Assembly (NCBI GenBank): GCA_964247055.1 | Contig: OZ176057.1 | Location: 3,968,001 to 4,032,000, forward strand | Source of the DNA: Paragordius varius | Lineage: Eukaryota; Nematomorpha | Reading direction: 5' to 3' | Length of the DNA stretch: 64,000 bases | Shown: piece by piece, positions 46,000 through 57,009 of the stretch | How the letters are laid out: the number at the start of each line of letters is the position of its first letter | How positions within the stretch are numbered: the first letter of the stretch is position 1 | The notes under the pieces: generated by a model | Database searches by the model: none | What the model saw: the letters and a program-made list of their open reading frames with translations, nothing else | Told to the model about the DNA's origin: nothing | Program-made: the position numbers and the translations under genes

Positions 46000-47490
46000 T
46001 AATAAAATAACTACAAATTTTATATTTACAATAGGCTATTCGTATATTTATATTTAATAAAATTTGATATAGATTAATCAAATAATTTTACCAAGCATTA
46101 TATCAATTGTAATACATTTTTAATGAAACCAAACTCAAAATTTCTCCAACAAAGTACAATTTTCTTACTCAATATTTTTCAATCATATTCAATATTTTAA
46201 GCATTTAAATATTTTAAAAGCATATTTTATAAGAATTCTAAATACACAAATCTTCAAGTATTTTTATTGTAATTTAATTTAATGATAAAAAAAATGTTAT
46301 AAGCGTTGGCTGTAATTTAAGATTTACTCCAAAAAGCAAAGTAAAAAAATTTTCAAATTTTAAAATAAAAATCTTAAGAAGAGATTTAGGGACTGTAAAT
46401 GCGAAACAATTTAAAATAAATTTCAATAAAACAGGTGATTAAAAATAATGGTTTAGTTTTGTCTGGAAGTATGGAATTTTATTGGAAAATGTTGAGTTTG
46501 GTTGAAAAAGTGTTGGTTGAGTTTGAATGAAAAAGTAAAATTAACCTTTTTGTATAATCTTTTGACCCCGAATCGTGCGAATTTTTTAGATATTTTCTTC
46601 TTTGTATTTAATGCCAAAAATTTAATAGTTTAGATGAAAATTACAATGATTATTTATAACTCTTATAATTTAGCTTTTGCAGGCCTTTAAATTTTTTTAA
46701 CTATCGCTTCATCAGATTCTTATTTTACCATTTAATTTAAATCGTTGATAATATATATTAAATATTTGTTGTTAAAACCTTTTGCCTTTAAAATTTAAAC
46801 ATAAAGAATAGTTTATGAACGTTTTAAAATATAAAAGCTATTATATTTTGGCTAAAATATGTCTCTTATCCGTATATATAAACACAAAATTTACATTTAA
46901 CAGTTTAATAACCTGGTGTTCTTCCTAATTTGGATATGTTTCAAATCTGATTGAAACAATCAGCTATTTCTGACAATCCATAGTTGCTAAAAAATTGCTG
47001 TCAAAACATAACATATTTGCTAATTTTGAGATGATAATTATTGTGTTAGGAAATAACATTTTTTACAAATTTAAATATTGCCCTTAGAGCCACAGAATTC
47101 GTTTTTTCTTTGATATCATATCATACATACACTTTTATAGATTCTTTAATTTTAAATCTTTTTGAGCTATAATGCTATATCAAAGGGGAATAAAGTCATC
47201 AGTAAATAATTATGCAAACGAAACATAAAAACTGAGGCCACTTATTTTTTTATGAAAAAAAAACCAGCCATTCTTTTATGAATCCTAATTTATCCCATAT
47301 AAATTATTTCATTACAATTTGAAATTATATAATAGAGGGTATATTAACATTTTACATATCTGTTCGCTACTTAAATTGATGAGTATTTAAAAAGGATTGA
47401 GATTTTAGAATTCTAGTTGTCTTTTACTGTAACTATATACATACATTGTGAATGAAGCTATTTATTAATTAGTCCCCAAAATTTAAAACG
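46000..47490. other. AT-rich DNA, only MS3-like scraps
   Basis: Near 46490-46540 there are a few GTTGAGTTTGGTTGAAAAA words resembling MS3 units. A degraded family T right half appears near 47240-47440. No gene recognised. Confidence 0.35.
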
Positions 47491-47557
47491 TTTCTATTGA
47501 TCAATGTATCTTCATCTTCCCAAACCAAAGTTGAAACCTATATAGAAATATTACACA

Positions 47558-47592
<35 letters not shown>

Positions 47593-47594
<2 letters not shown>

Positions 47595-48241
47595 TAGCGT
47601 AAATCTCGTGCTGCTACGCAGTCCGAGGAAGTCCTTCGGACTTCTGGGGAGGGGGGGTTCGAAGTTTGGATTTGAATGGGTCTACCGGTTTTCCGGTAGC
47701 AGATCACAAAGTTACATGAGAAATCAGTTTTTAGCGGATAGCTCCCTACCCAGCAGCTATCATCAAAGAAGCGCCTGACTAAATTTGGTTAACAGGGAAT
47801 GCGTGGAATCCATATTGAATATTTACGGTTTCATACCTAGGGCGAAAAATAGATTTAAAAAATTATTTTTGTGGACTTTGTTTCTTGAATAAAATGGCAT
47901 TTTACGGGGGTAGCGGGTAAAAAGAGGGCCTAAATCAAAAAAGTGACTCGACTATGTTCGGCGCAATCGAAAATAAGTAAGCAAAAATCATATTTGAAAT
48001 TGAATGGTCCAACACGTTCTCCGGAAAATTGTCTCAAAGACACGATTTTTGTGGACTTCTGTTTTCAAAAAAACTCGTTTTTCACACGGGGTGGGCCCCA
48101 ACTGGGGGCCTATTTCAAAAAAAGGGCGAAGCTATTGTCGGGGGATTATATTTTTTCGAAGTCTGGATTTGAATTGGTCTACCGTTTTTCCAGTACCAGA
48201 TCATAAAGCCAGCATTTTCCATTTTTATAAATATATAGATT
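47593..48241. repeat. Family A repeat, short copy with both termini
   Basis: It begins ACTAGCGTAAATCTCG directly after (TA)n (47562-47592) and has a hairpin AAGTCCTTCGGACTT. It ends TTTATAAATATATAGATT. It lacks most internal tandem units. ORFs at 47497-47778 and 47943-48243 are chance frames of the repeat. Confidence 0.65.
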
Positions 48242-48249
48242 AAAATAAT

Positions 48250-49320
48250 CTAGCTTAATATGGTAATGAATATTTTTTTTAAAAAACCAATAACTATATA
48301 TTATCAAAACTATTTTATAAAATTATTTCAAAATGGAGTTAAGTTTTATTTACGGTGTTGTTTTGGGTTATAGTTTTCCGCGTTAGGATTTTTCCCTTCT
48401 TCGCCTTTAGCTGACATGATAGCCATAAAAATTATCATCAAAGTTGGAATTAAGAGTAGTTTGTACAATTCCATGCTTATTTTCTTTATCGAAGCGCAAA
48501 AAAATATCAATAGGGTTTTGGAAAAAAGGCTAAAAATTTGGCAAAATAATTATATGAAATGCAAAAAAAGTTTTTTGCCTTTATATAGTTTTATTTTTCT
48601 AAGTAAAGGTGGGCTGTGCTCTTCTTTGAAAAATTTTAATTAATTTTTGGCAAAAGTATATATTATTTGATGTTTGACCAGGTGGGAACGGCTAATCATT
48701 ATCATGACTTGACCAAAAAATAATTAATTTCTATATGTATTTTATTTAAAGATCGATATTTTATTTCATATCCATATATTTTCCCTTTTAATTAACTCCT
48801 GACTTGGCATCTGTGCAAAAATTTAATAATTAAATAAACATCTTTTTTTCCTTATTCACGACGTATATTTAAACAGCTTAATTATTAACCTGGGTCGCTA
48901 CCCACACAATTCAATCGATACCAAAATACATTTTAAATATATTATATAGATGTTTATATATATCATAATAAAATAAAATTATTTAAGCATTCTAAATTTA
49001 TAAGTGCATAAATAGATTGCAATTTGGTTTTAAAATTGGGTTTAGGTTCTGTTCGTTTCTGAAACCAGATTTCTTAAGAGAACATATAATTAATTCCATG
49101 AAAAATGTGGGACTTCTTTGATTGAAAAAATCAGACAGAAAACAGCTAATTAATACTATCCTCGCTATAATAATTTCATTAAACAAATTAACCATGTCTA
49201 AAAGTATTCCTTACCATTTTCACCATTGTCCAAAATACCATAAGCTTACCAACATTTTTATCTATATCCATTTTTAAGCGAAATATCGATTTTTTCGGAA
49301 AAAGGTTTTTTGTCAATAAC
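48250..49320. other. No gene recognised
   Basis: AT-rich DNA. A 75-codon plus-strand ORF (48416-48643) has no recognisable domain, and I do not call it. Confidence 0.35.
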
Positions 49321-49327
49321 ATAACCT

Positions 49328-49600
49328 TTTACAGTTCAAATTCACCCTTGAACAATATACATTCACCCTAAAAATAAATTGTGTTTTTCGAACTACTATA
49401 ACTCATTACATAATAAAAAATATATCTTTGTGGCATAGATTGTTATTTTTTCATTATTATTTTAATGAACAATATTGTAAGATTTAAAATATAGGTAATT
49501 TTTAATCTTTAAAAACATATAATTTATTTGAGCATGAATTAAAATTGTTCGAGGGTAAATTTTAATTGTTTAAGGGTGAATTTGAATTGTAAATGGTAAT
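49328..49600. mobile_element. MS1 element
   Basis: CCTTTTACAGTTCAAATTCA to GAATTTGAATTGTAAATGGTA, with one unit left, three right. Confidence 0.65.
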
Positions 49601-50243
49601 AATAAAATTTTTATCGGGTAATATCGGCATTAAAGATCTTATTTTGGGATTTGCCCATCTTAGACGGTTCCAAAAAATTTTAGATTTTCAGAGTCAACAA
49701 AACTTATAAATTTTATAAAATTGTATTTTTAATACATATTTATCAATATTTTTTAAAATGCATTATTAAACTTTCAACAATTTTTTTTAGCAAAGTGTGC
49801 GAAAATTTTGCCATTTCCTGATCTAGACCAATTACGTTGATAGTGATAAAAACTTTCTTTTATTACCCTTATTTATACCAAGAGTACCATGATAATTGTG
49901 ATACATTTTTCTATTTGAATACATAAATTGTATCAGTATATCCCTCCGAATTTGTGCACAGTGTATATATAAAAATTATTTAAATAAATATATTGACGCA
50001 TTTCGTTTTTATTACTGCTTAGTGACGTGATATATCTTTCTTCTTTTAGCATCCTGTGTTAAAACGGTTTATATATGCTTCAGAAATTAGCATAAATTTC
50101 TAAAAAACTAATAAAATCTATATCATAACTATTAATTACTGTTAATACAACATTATAATTTTTTTATAATTTCTCATATTGCAAATTTTATCACCTTTTT
50201 CACCAATAAAATTCAGTGTTTGCTGGTCGAAAAAACACTTAAA

Positions 50244-50306
50244 ATGAAATTTTTTAAACTGTTTTGTATTCCAATCTTAATACTTTTGTTGGCCCATTTG
50301 GATTAA
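50244..50306 (+). CDS. Short ORF resembling a signal peptide
   Basis: MKFFKLFCIPILILLLAHLD is a good secretory signal by eye: charged start, hydrophobic core and small residue. The frame is very short and no family is recognised. It may be the first exon of a small secreted protein, a relic, or chance in AT-rich DNA, where Phe/Ile/Leu-rich frames are common. Confidence 0.2.
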   Translation: MKFFKLFCIPILILLLAHLD

Positions 50307-51246
50307 CCTAAAGAGCACGAGGAGGAAAAAAATGATGCCGACTCAAACAATATGCCTGTCAAACAATACCATAATATAATTTTTTTAGAAGTTACCATTA
50401 AATTCTTTGTTAATTGCATTTTTTAATTTAATAATGGATATATTGAGTAATTGGTTATTTACGCTTAATTATATAAAACCAATTTTAAAATGATCAATTT
50501 TTATAATTTCTCAATTTTAACGAAATTTCCAAAATATTAAAATGTTTTAAAAAGTTATTTAATCCTTTAACCCATTTTTTAATTTTTTTATTAATATTTT
50601 TGCAATAGACAAATAAAATTATTAATAAGTATTAGAATTATCATTGGACAAGATTTTATAAATCAAAATTTAACTAAACATATATATCACTGTGTTCAAA
50701 AAAGAGGGTTAATTTTTTTTAAAAAAAAAATTGTTTCATGAGATTGCTTATGACCAGTGAATTCATTTGCCCTAAAAATTTAATATGTTGACGACCTAGT
50801 TTTTGATATTGAGAGAACGAAATTAACAAAAATTAATTAAGGTTAATTAAGGATAATATAAAAAATAATGATAAAATTTGAGATAGTATGGTTTTATATT
50901 ATTTTAGAAGATTCCAATATATAAATAGCTTAAAATCAGGGTTTCCATAAAATCTCAGGTCAAAAGATGGCTTAACACACCAAAGAAATTTTTTTTAAAA
51001 CTATAATAAAATTACTTTTTTATTTACTAGTTAAACTCACTATTAAAGTCTAACATTAATATCTAATTCAGTAGAAAAAACTTATATATCAAAATAAATT
51101 AAAATATTGTTTTTTATTTTTTTGTCATCTTTGAGTGTAATCAAAATTTATACTGTTTTATTTGAGTAATTATAAAGTATATAATTACTAAAATAGGATT
51201 TAAAAGTATGGATATCAACCAAATATCATTACGAATCCCTCTAAAA

Positions 51247-53550
51247 CAGGGCTTCTTAAACTTTGGTAATTCTCGACCCCATTTATGATAGCGATTAACG
51301 ACCCCAACAATTCTAAAAACGTTTAGAAATTTTGATGATAATATTTATCAGAATTAGTATGGTTTTAAGAGATTGACAAAAATAAATCTACATTTTTTAT
51401 AAATTTATATAACATCTTCTGATAGATAGTAAAAATGATCGGTGGTCCCTTTTTAAAGGAAAGAATGATACTATACGAATTCCCCAGAAATGTGTTTAAC
51501 TGAACTCGTATGGCTTCTTAATTTTTTTGAAAATTAAATCTAAAACCACGTTATTTATATATGGCGTCTCAGTTTTAAACCGCTAGACCTCTACCCATAG
51601 ACCTATATGGAAAAAGCGCTGAGTCAAATTTTTTGCCTTTAATCGTTATATGATGGCGTATTTTTAGGGCATAAAGGCCCTAAATTAACGGCTAATAAAA
51701 ACGCCTGATTTTTTTACCTAGTTACGGATGTCTTTTTAAGCTTTTAATGATCTCATATGGTTTCATAATTTTCTGTAAATTAGCTCCAAAACAAAGCAAT
51801 TTCTATATAGTGGCGCTTTGGCGGATAGCTCCTAACCCAGGGGAGGTATAAAAAAGCGCTGGTTAAAATTGTTGCCCTCATATGGGGATTATCTGAAATT
51901 ATGATGGAATCCATTGTTCCTATTAGACTCATAGGTTTTCTGAAATTTGACTCCAAAGGCATGCTGTATCGAGATGGGGACGCAATTTTACGCGGGTAGC
52001 CTCTAACCAGGGGAGAAACAAAAAAACGCTCGATTAAATTTTTTGAATTCGGGTAATACCTGGAATCATGATTGATTCCATATGCTCTCGTAATGCCCCA
52101 ATCCCAAAAAGTCATTCTATGGTGACGCATTTTTCAGGGCAAGGGCCTAATTAAGGGGTAATTTAATAAAACCGCTCTACTCAAATTTTTGCCTTTTTTG
52201 TATAATATTTCAAGCCCTTATTGAATTATGGCCTGATAAGTTTTCTCCTCCAAAGTGATGCGGTATCGATATGGTGGCGCAGTTGTTGACGGGTAGCCCT
52301 ACTCAGAGGCCAATATAAAAAAGACGTTCATAAAAAATTTTGCCTTTATAGGGTTATAACTGGAATAATCATTCATGCCATATGTTTTTTATAGTTTTTG
52401 GAAGAATGGCTTCAAAACTAAATAATAGTTCATTGATAGCGCATTTTTAAGGGCGTTAAAAGCCTAATTAACGGGTAATTAAAAAAACCGCTGGACTTAA
52501 ATTTTTGACTTTTTACGAGTAATATTTCAGGCCCTTTTGAACTTATGTGGCCTGATAAATTTTCTGAAAATTAACTCTTAACTAACGTAATTTCGATATG
52601 GTGCAGTTTTAAGCGGGTAGCTTCCTACCCAGAGACTGATACAAAAAAGCGCTTGATTAAATATTCTTACGTTTTTACGGAGAATACCTGAGATCATTAT
52701 TATTGATTCCATATGCTCTCATTAGTTTTTGGAAAAATTGCCTTAAACTGAAAAATCATTTTATAGTGGCGTATTTTTCAGGGCGTGAATAAAAAATCGT
52801 ACGATCTAAATTTTTGCCTTGTTATGGGTAATATTTTAAGCACCTATTACACTCATATGGCCTGATAGGTTTTTTGAAATTTAGCCCCAAAGGCACCCTA
52901 TTTCCATATGACGGGGCAGTTTTTAGCTGGTATCTCCTTACCCAGCAGCTAATATAAAAAAACGCTCGACTAAAATTTTTGCCTTTTAACAGGGAATACC
53001 TAGAATCTTTATTGAATTTTACGGTCTTATACCTTGGGTGAAAAGAATCAAAAAATTATTTTTGTGGACTTTATTTTTTGAAAAAATGGCATTTTACGGA
53101 GGGAGCGGGTTAAGAGGGTCTAAATTAAAAATGCGAGCCGACTATGTTCGGCGCAATCGAAAATAACGAAACAAAAATTATATTTAAATTGAATGGTCTA
53201 ACACGTTCTCCGTAAAATTGTCTCAAAGACACGATTTTTGTAGACTTCTGTTTTCAAAAAAACCCGTTTTTTACACGGGGTGGGCCCTAACTGGGGGCCT
53301 AATTTAAAAATAGGGCGAAGCTATTGTCGTGGCATTTATTAATGAATATATTTTTTTGACATTTGGATATGAATGGGTCTACCGGTTTTCCGGAAACAGA
53401 TTACAAAGCCGCATTCTTCATTTTTATAAATATATAGATTTTACAAGTTAAAAAACATTTTTTGTTAAATTTTAATTTTATCACTCGCGACCCCATAATT
53501 TTGCTATTCGACCCTAAATGGGGTCGCGACACATCGTTTAAGAAGCCCTG
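51247..53550. mobile_element. hAT-type element with exact 8-bp target duplication
   Basis: TIRs are CAGGGCTTCTTAAAC and GTTTAAGAAGCCCTG, flanked on both sides by CTCTAAAA (51239-51246 and 53551-53558), the 8-bp duplication typical of hAT. Subterminal GACCCCATT / AATGGGGTCG motifs are inverted. No transposase is present. Most of its length is a family A repeat inserted within it. The perfect duplication shows insertion into family E. Confidence 0.9.
51457..53440. repeat. Family A repeat, long copy nested in the hAT
   Basis: It starts AGGAAAGAATGATACTATAC, has the alternating half-units described for the copy at 7.66 kb, and ends TTTATAAATATATAGATT. The 116-codon minus-strand ORF 51780-52130 lies in these units and is not shared with the sister copy, so it is not called as a gene. 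Confidence 0.75.
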
Positions 53551-54130
53551 CTCTAAAACGTCTGTTTTAAGACAAATAAATATTTTTATCAGGATTTATA
53601 CGGATTGTTGGTTGATATTCCACTGTTTTTTAATCATGTTTTACATAAATTATATACTTTATAATTCCTACTCATGTAAGATTCCAAAATAAATCAGTAT
53701 AAATTTTTTATACACTCATAAACCAGATCAAAAAAAATGGAAAAATAAAAAACAACATTTTTTGGTATTTTGATATATAAGTTATTTTTATTGAATATAA
53801 ATGTTAAGATTTTAATAGTAAGATTAGCTATTAAATAACTAAAATTATTTTATTATAGTGTTATAAATTTTTTTTTGTCTTTTAAGTGTGTTAAAAAAAC
53901 GTCATCTTTTGAGCTGAGATTTATAGAAAACCTAACTATATAATTTTAGGCTATTAAAATATCCCCAATAAAAATAATAAACCATAATATCTCAAATTTT
54001 ATCATTATTTTTTGAATTATTATTAATAAACCTTAATTTTCACCTTTTGCCCCATTTCGATTTTCTATCAATATTTCAAAACTAGGTCGTAAAAAAATAA
54101 AACGGCAAATGAATACTACGCTGGTCATAA

Positions 54131-54132
54131 GC

Positions 54133-54166
<34 letters not shown>

Positions 54167-54170
54167 GGAT
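54131..54170. repeat. (TA)n microsatellite
   Basis: TA repeats with one TG interruption, bordering the family E right end. Confidence 0.85.
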
Positions 54171-54424
54171 TCAGGTTTGGCTTGGGAAGATAACAGATGC
54201 ACCAAATAATCCACATTTTTTATCAATTGCACTAAAACCAATAAATATTCACTAAATTCATTATGCATATATTTTTCGTTATAAAATTTAAATTTGATAT
54301 CTCGATCCTAATTTACCCCATTTTTTAACCAGGTTATTGATACTCCTCTCGGCAGGTTAAAAATAAATCAGGAAGGCATATTCCATGGTACACCTAGGGT
54401 TGTGCCCACTAAGGCAACCTAGAA

Positions 54425-54448
54425 ATAAAATGACCTAGGTCATTTTAT
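54425..54448. promoter_or_regulatory. Perfect 24-bp palindrome with TGACCT/AGGTCA half-sites
   Basis: TGACCTAGGTCA sits at the centre of a 24-bp perfect palindrome. The two AGGTCA hexamers are everted with no spacer, a layout some nuclear receptors can use. No nearby gene start is known, so a regulatory role is speculative. Confidence 0.2.
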
Positions 54449-54544
54449 AAATCGTACAAAAATTTTTAAAGTATTATTCTAAACCATTTTAAATATGTTT
54501 ATAAAACATAACTGGTTATACAATTACCAAAACTATGGAAATTT

Positions 54545-54733
54545 TTGTTAATGACAAATTTGTTATTCAATAATTGGCGATTAATCCTCTATGGCGTAAT
54601 TTTCGACCCCTCTTTTTTAGAAACTATATTCTTGATGTGGAAGACAATTATCAATCCTTACTGGTCAACCTTCTTTAAAATATTCACAGAAGCAATTATC
54701 GAGTTAAAGGCTTACTTCTTTGATAACATGTAA
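54545..54733 (+). other. Unassigned 62-codon ORF with protein-like composition
   Basis: It reads LLMTNLLFNNWRLILYGVIF and then DPSFLETIFLMWKTI...YFFDNM. It is less Lys/Asn-biased than chance ORFs here. NNWRLILYG recalls the end of the P domain of proprotein convertases (W.L.LYGT), but the rest does not continue that family. No splice context is convincing. It may be a relic. Confidence 0.15.
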
Positions 54734-55344
54734 TATGATACATGGAAGAAATAGGAAAGCTTGTTTGTAAAAAAATAATTAAGTTCCTATTTTGCAAATA
54801 ATTAGCTATGCAAGTGCCTGCACAAATTTTTACTGAATACGCCTCTTTAAATTTAGGGTAAGAGAAAAGCTAGAACTGGCACTAAACGGCAAAACAAATT
54901 TTTAGTAAGAGTATTATTGTTAAAATATTAGTTCATGTTTAAATCTATGACTTTTATGTATTTTTATACTATTTGCCGATAATAAATCGTGAATGTAGGC
55001 TGTTAAAGAGGTACACCTTAAGTGTCCCATCATTTTTTATATTAATAGATATAAATATAAATACACAGACAAAGATTTTATATTTATTAGTTAAAATTTT
55101 ATCTATGGCCTATATTTAACAGAAAAAATAAAAAATTTAATATCTCTGTAAAAAAAGATCTAAAATCTACAACAAAAAACCATTTGAATAGTTAATTTGA
55201 AAATATATTTTGCGATGAGAGAATACTTTTATCGACATTCAAAAGTTTTCAACTATGTTTAATATATTCTGAGTAAGTCATTTCCAAATGATGCTCATAA
55301 ATTTATTAAGTTATTATTAAATAAAAAAAATGTTTCAAAATTAT

Positions 55345-55781
55345 ACCATTTACAGTTCAAATTCACCCTTAAACAATTCAAATTCACCCTTAAACAATTC
55401 AAATTCACCCTTAAACAATTCAAATTCACCCTTGAACAATTCAAATTCACCCTTGAACAATTCAAATTCACCCTCAAATAAATAACATGTTTTTTAAGAT
55501 TAAAAATTACCTATATTTTAATATATTTTTAAAAAATAAAATTTTGTTTTAAATTATAATAATACTGAAAAAAATAATTAATTATGCCATAAAGATATAT
55601 TTTATATTAATAATGAGTTATATTAATTCGAAAACACACAATTTATTTTAGGGTGAATTTGAATTGTTTGAGGGTGAATTTGAATTGTTCAAGGGCGAAT
55701 TTGAATTGTTTAAGGGTGAATTTGAATTGTTCAAGGGTGAATTTGAATTGTTTAAGGGTGAATTTGAACTGTAAATGGTAT
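55345..55781. mobile_element. MS1 element with symmetric 6 + 6 units
   Basis: TACCATTTACAGTTCAAATT to TTTGAACTGTAAATGGTA. Six 21-bp units lie in each arm around the ~180-bp core. Order of unit variants (TTTAAGGG, TTCAAGGG, TTTGAGGG) differs between the arms. Confidence 0.9.
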
Positions 55782-55789
55782 ATATAAAA

Positions 55790-56610
55790 GCAAATGAAAT
55801 TGACAGAGAATATCTTGTTAGCTTCAAAATTTTTTATCTTTTGGCTTTTCATCCAGCGGGTCAATCAAACGCCTTGTAGCACTGACATCTGGTAGCTATC
55901 AAATAACATATTTATATATTAATAAGTGAATTCTGGATTTATCCATCAGATATTTTTAAACTTGATTCAACATTTTCCACCTAAAATACATAATGTGCTT
56001 TTGGACCAAAATGTAGTTTTTAATTTTATTTTTGGTGGATGGACAAACAGCTTTAAAATTCAAAAATTCTTCCATATAAAAAACACAAAAAAGTGTTAAA
56101 CAGCAACCGTTTTTTTAAAGATTTATGACAAAATATTTATCATTCATGAAAATGGCTAAAATATTTAAATTAAACACATAATGTAATAAATTTATCTGCT
56201 TGTGTCGCAATAAGGATCGATAAAAAGTAAACCGTTTAAAATGCCTGCCAAATCTATATTAAATTTATCGAGTTTGCAGTAGTTTTAAAGATATATAAAT
56301 GAAATTGAATTAACACTATTAAATATTAATTCATTGTACCAGCTTTTTGACTATAAATTAATCATATGGTTAATTGCACGCTATTTAGGATATATCTTTT
56401 CAAGAAAATTTTAAATTACGATATTTTATTTAATTCTCAATTATTTAAATATTATATTTTTTTAGGAAAATAGGTTAATTTTTTCCCATATATAACAGAT
56501 TACTATGTTTTGTAAATCAAAAAGTTTGGGAAGTATAAAACAAATTAAGAAATTGTTAACATTAACAAATTGATTTTTATGTCTTTAACAAATTACATTA
56601 GGAACTTTAT
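55790..56610. other. No gene recognised
   Basis: AT-rich sequence without repeats that I could assign. Confidence 0.35.
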
Positions 56611-56618
56611 GTTTACAG

Positions 56619-57002
56619 TGGCCTACCGAGCATTTGGGGCGCCCGGGGCATAAAAATTTTATGCCCCCCCCCCCCTTTTTTTTTAAAGCCAATAAAACAA
56701 CTAAGTAAAAAAATAGAAACGTAACCTAAACACCATAGATAGGACAGTAGAGTCATATAAATTTTAAATCTATTAAATATATATATTTATATGATACTAA
56801 ATTTATTCAATGGTACTAATTAGGTGAATGATAGTGTATATATTATAGGGATTATTACCTAAATTGCTGAAAAATCTTATTTGAAAGTTCTTATTATTTT
56901 TGCATAATTAAAATTTAATTTTAAAAAATCATTTAGGCGCCCCTAAATAACGGCGCCCGGGGCATGATGCACCCCCTGCCCCCCCCCCCCCCCCCCCTCG
57001 AT
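56619..57002. mobile_element. GC-rich-ended DNA element fragment with poly-C tracts
   Basis: It begins CAGTGGCCTACCGAGCATTT and then GGGGCGCCCGGGGCATAAAA. A second GGCGCCCGGGGCATGATGC lies near 56950, ending in a long C run (about 56979-56997). GGGGCATAAAA/TTTTATGCCCC forms a hairpin followed by C13. Ends of this kind (CAGTGGC...GGGCGCCC) are known from hAT-like and other DNA transposons. No clear duplication is visible. Confidence 0.35.
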
Positions 57003-57009
57003 GTTTAGC

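Larger units (their letters stand above)
50746..54132. mobile_element. Long foldback element (family E) with ~500-bp arms, carrying a hAT in its centre
   Basis: The left arm 50746-51238 is mirrored at about 53559-54132. Examples: GCTTATGACCAG / CTGGTCATAAGC at the ends, AATAATGATAAAATTTGAGA mirrored near 53995, and AAGTATATAATTACTA mirrored near 53655. The right end borders (TA)n. No coding sequence. Arm divergence (small indels and substitutions) is clearly higher than in the 2.6-4.4 kb foldback, so it is older. Confidence 0.75.

Noticed and set aside
51780-52130. 116-codon minus-strand ORF
   Set aside because: It lies wholly within family A repeat units and is not open in the sister copy at 7.7-9.7 kb.
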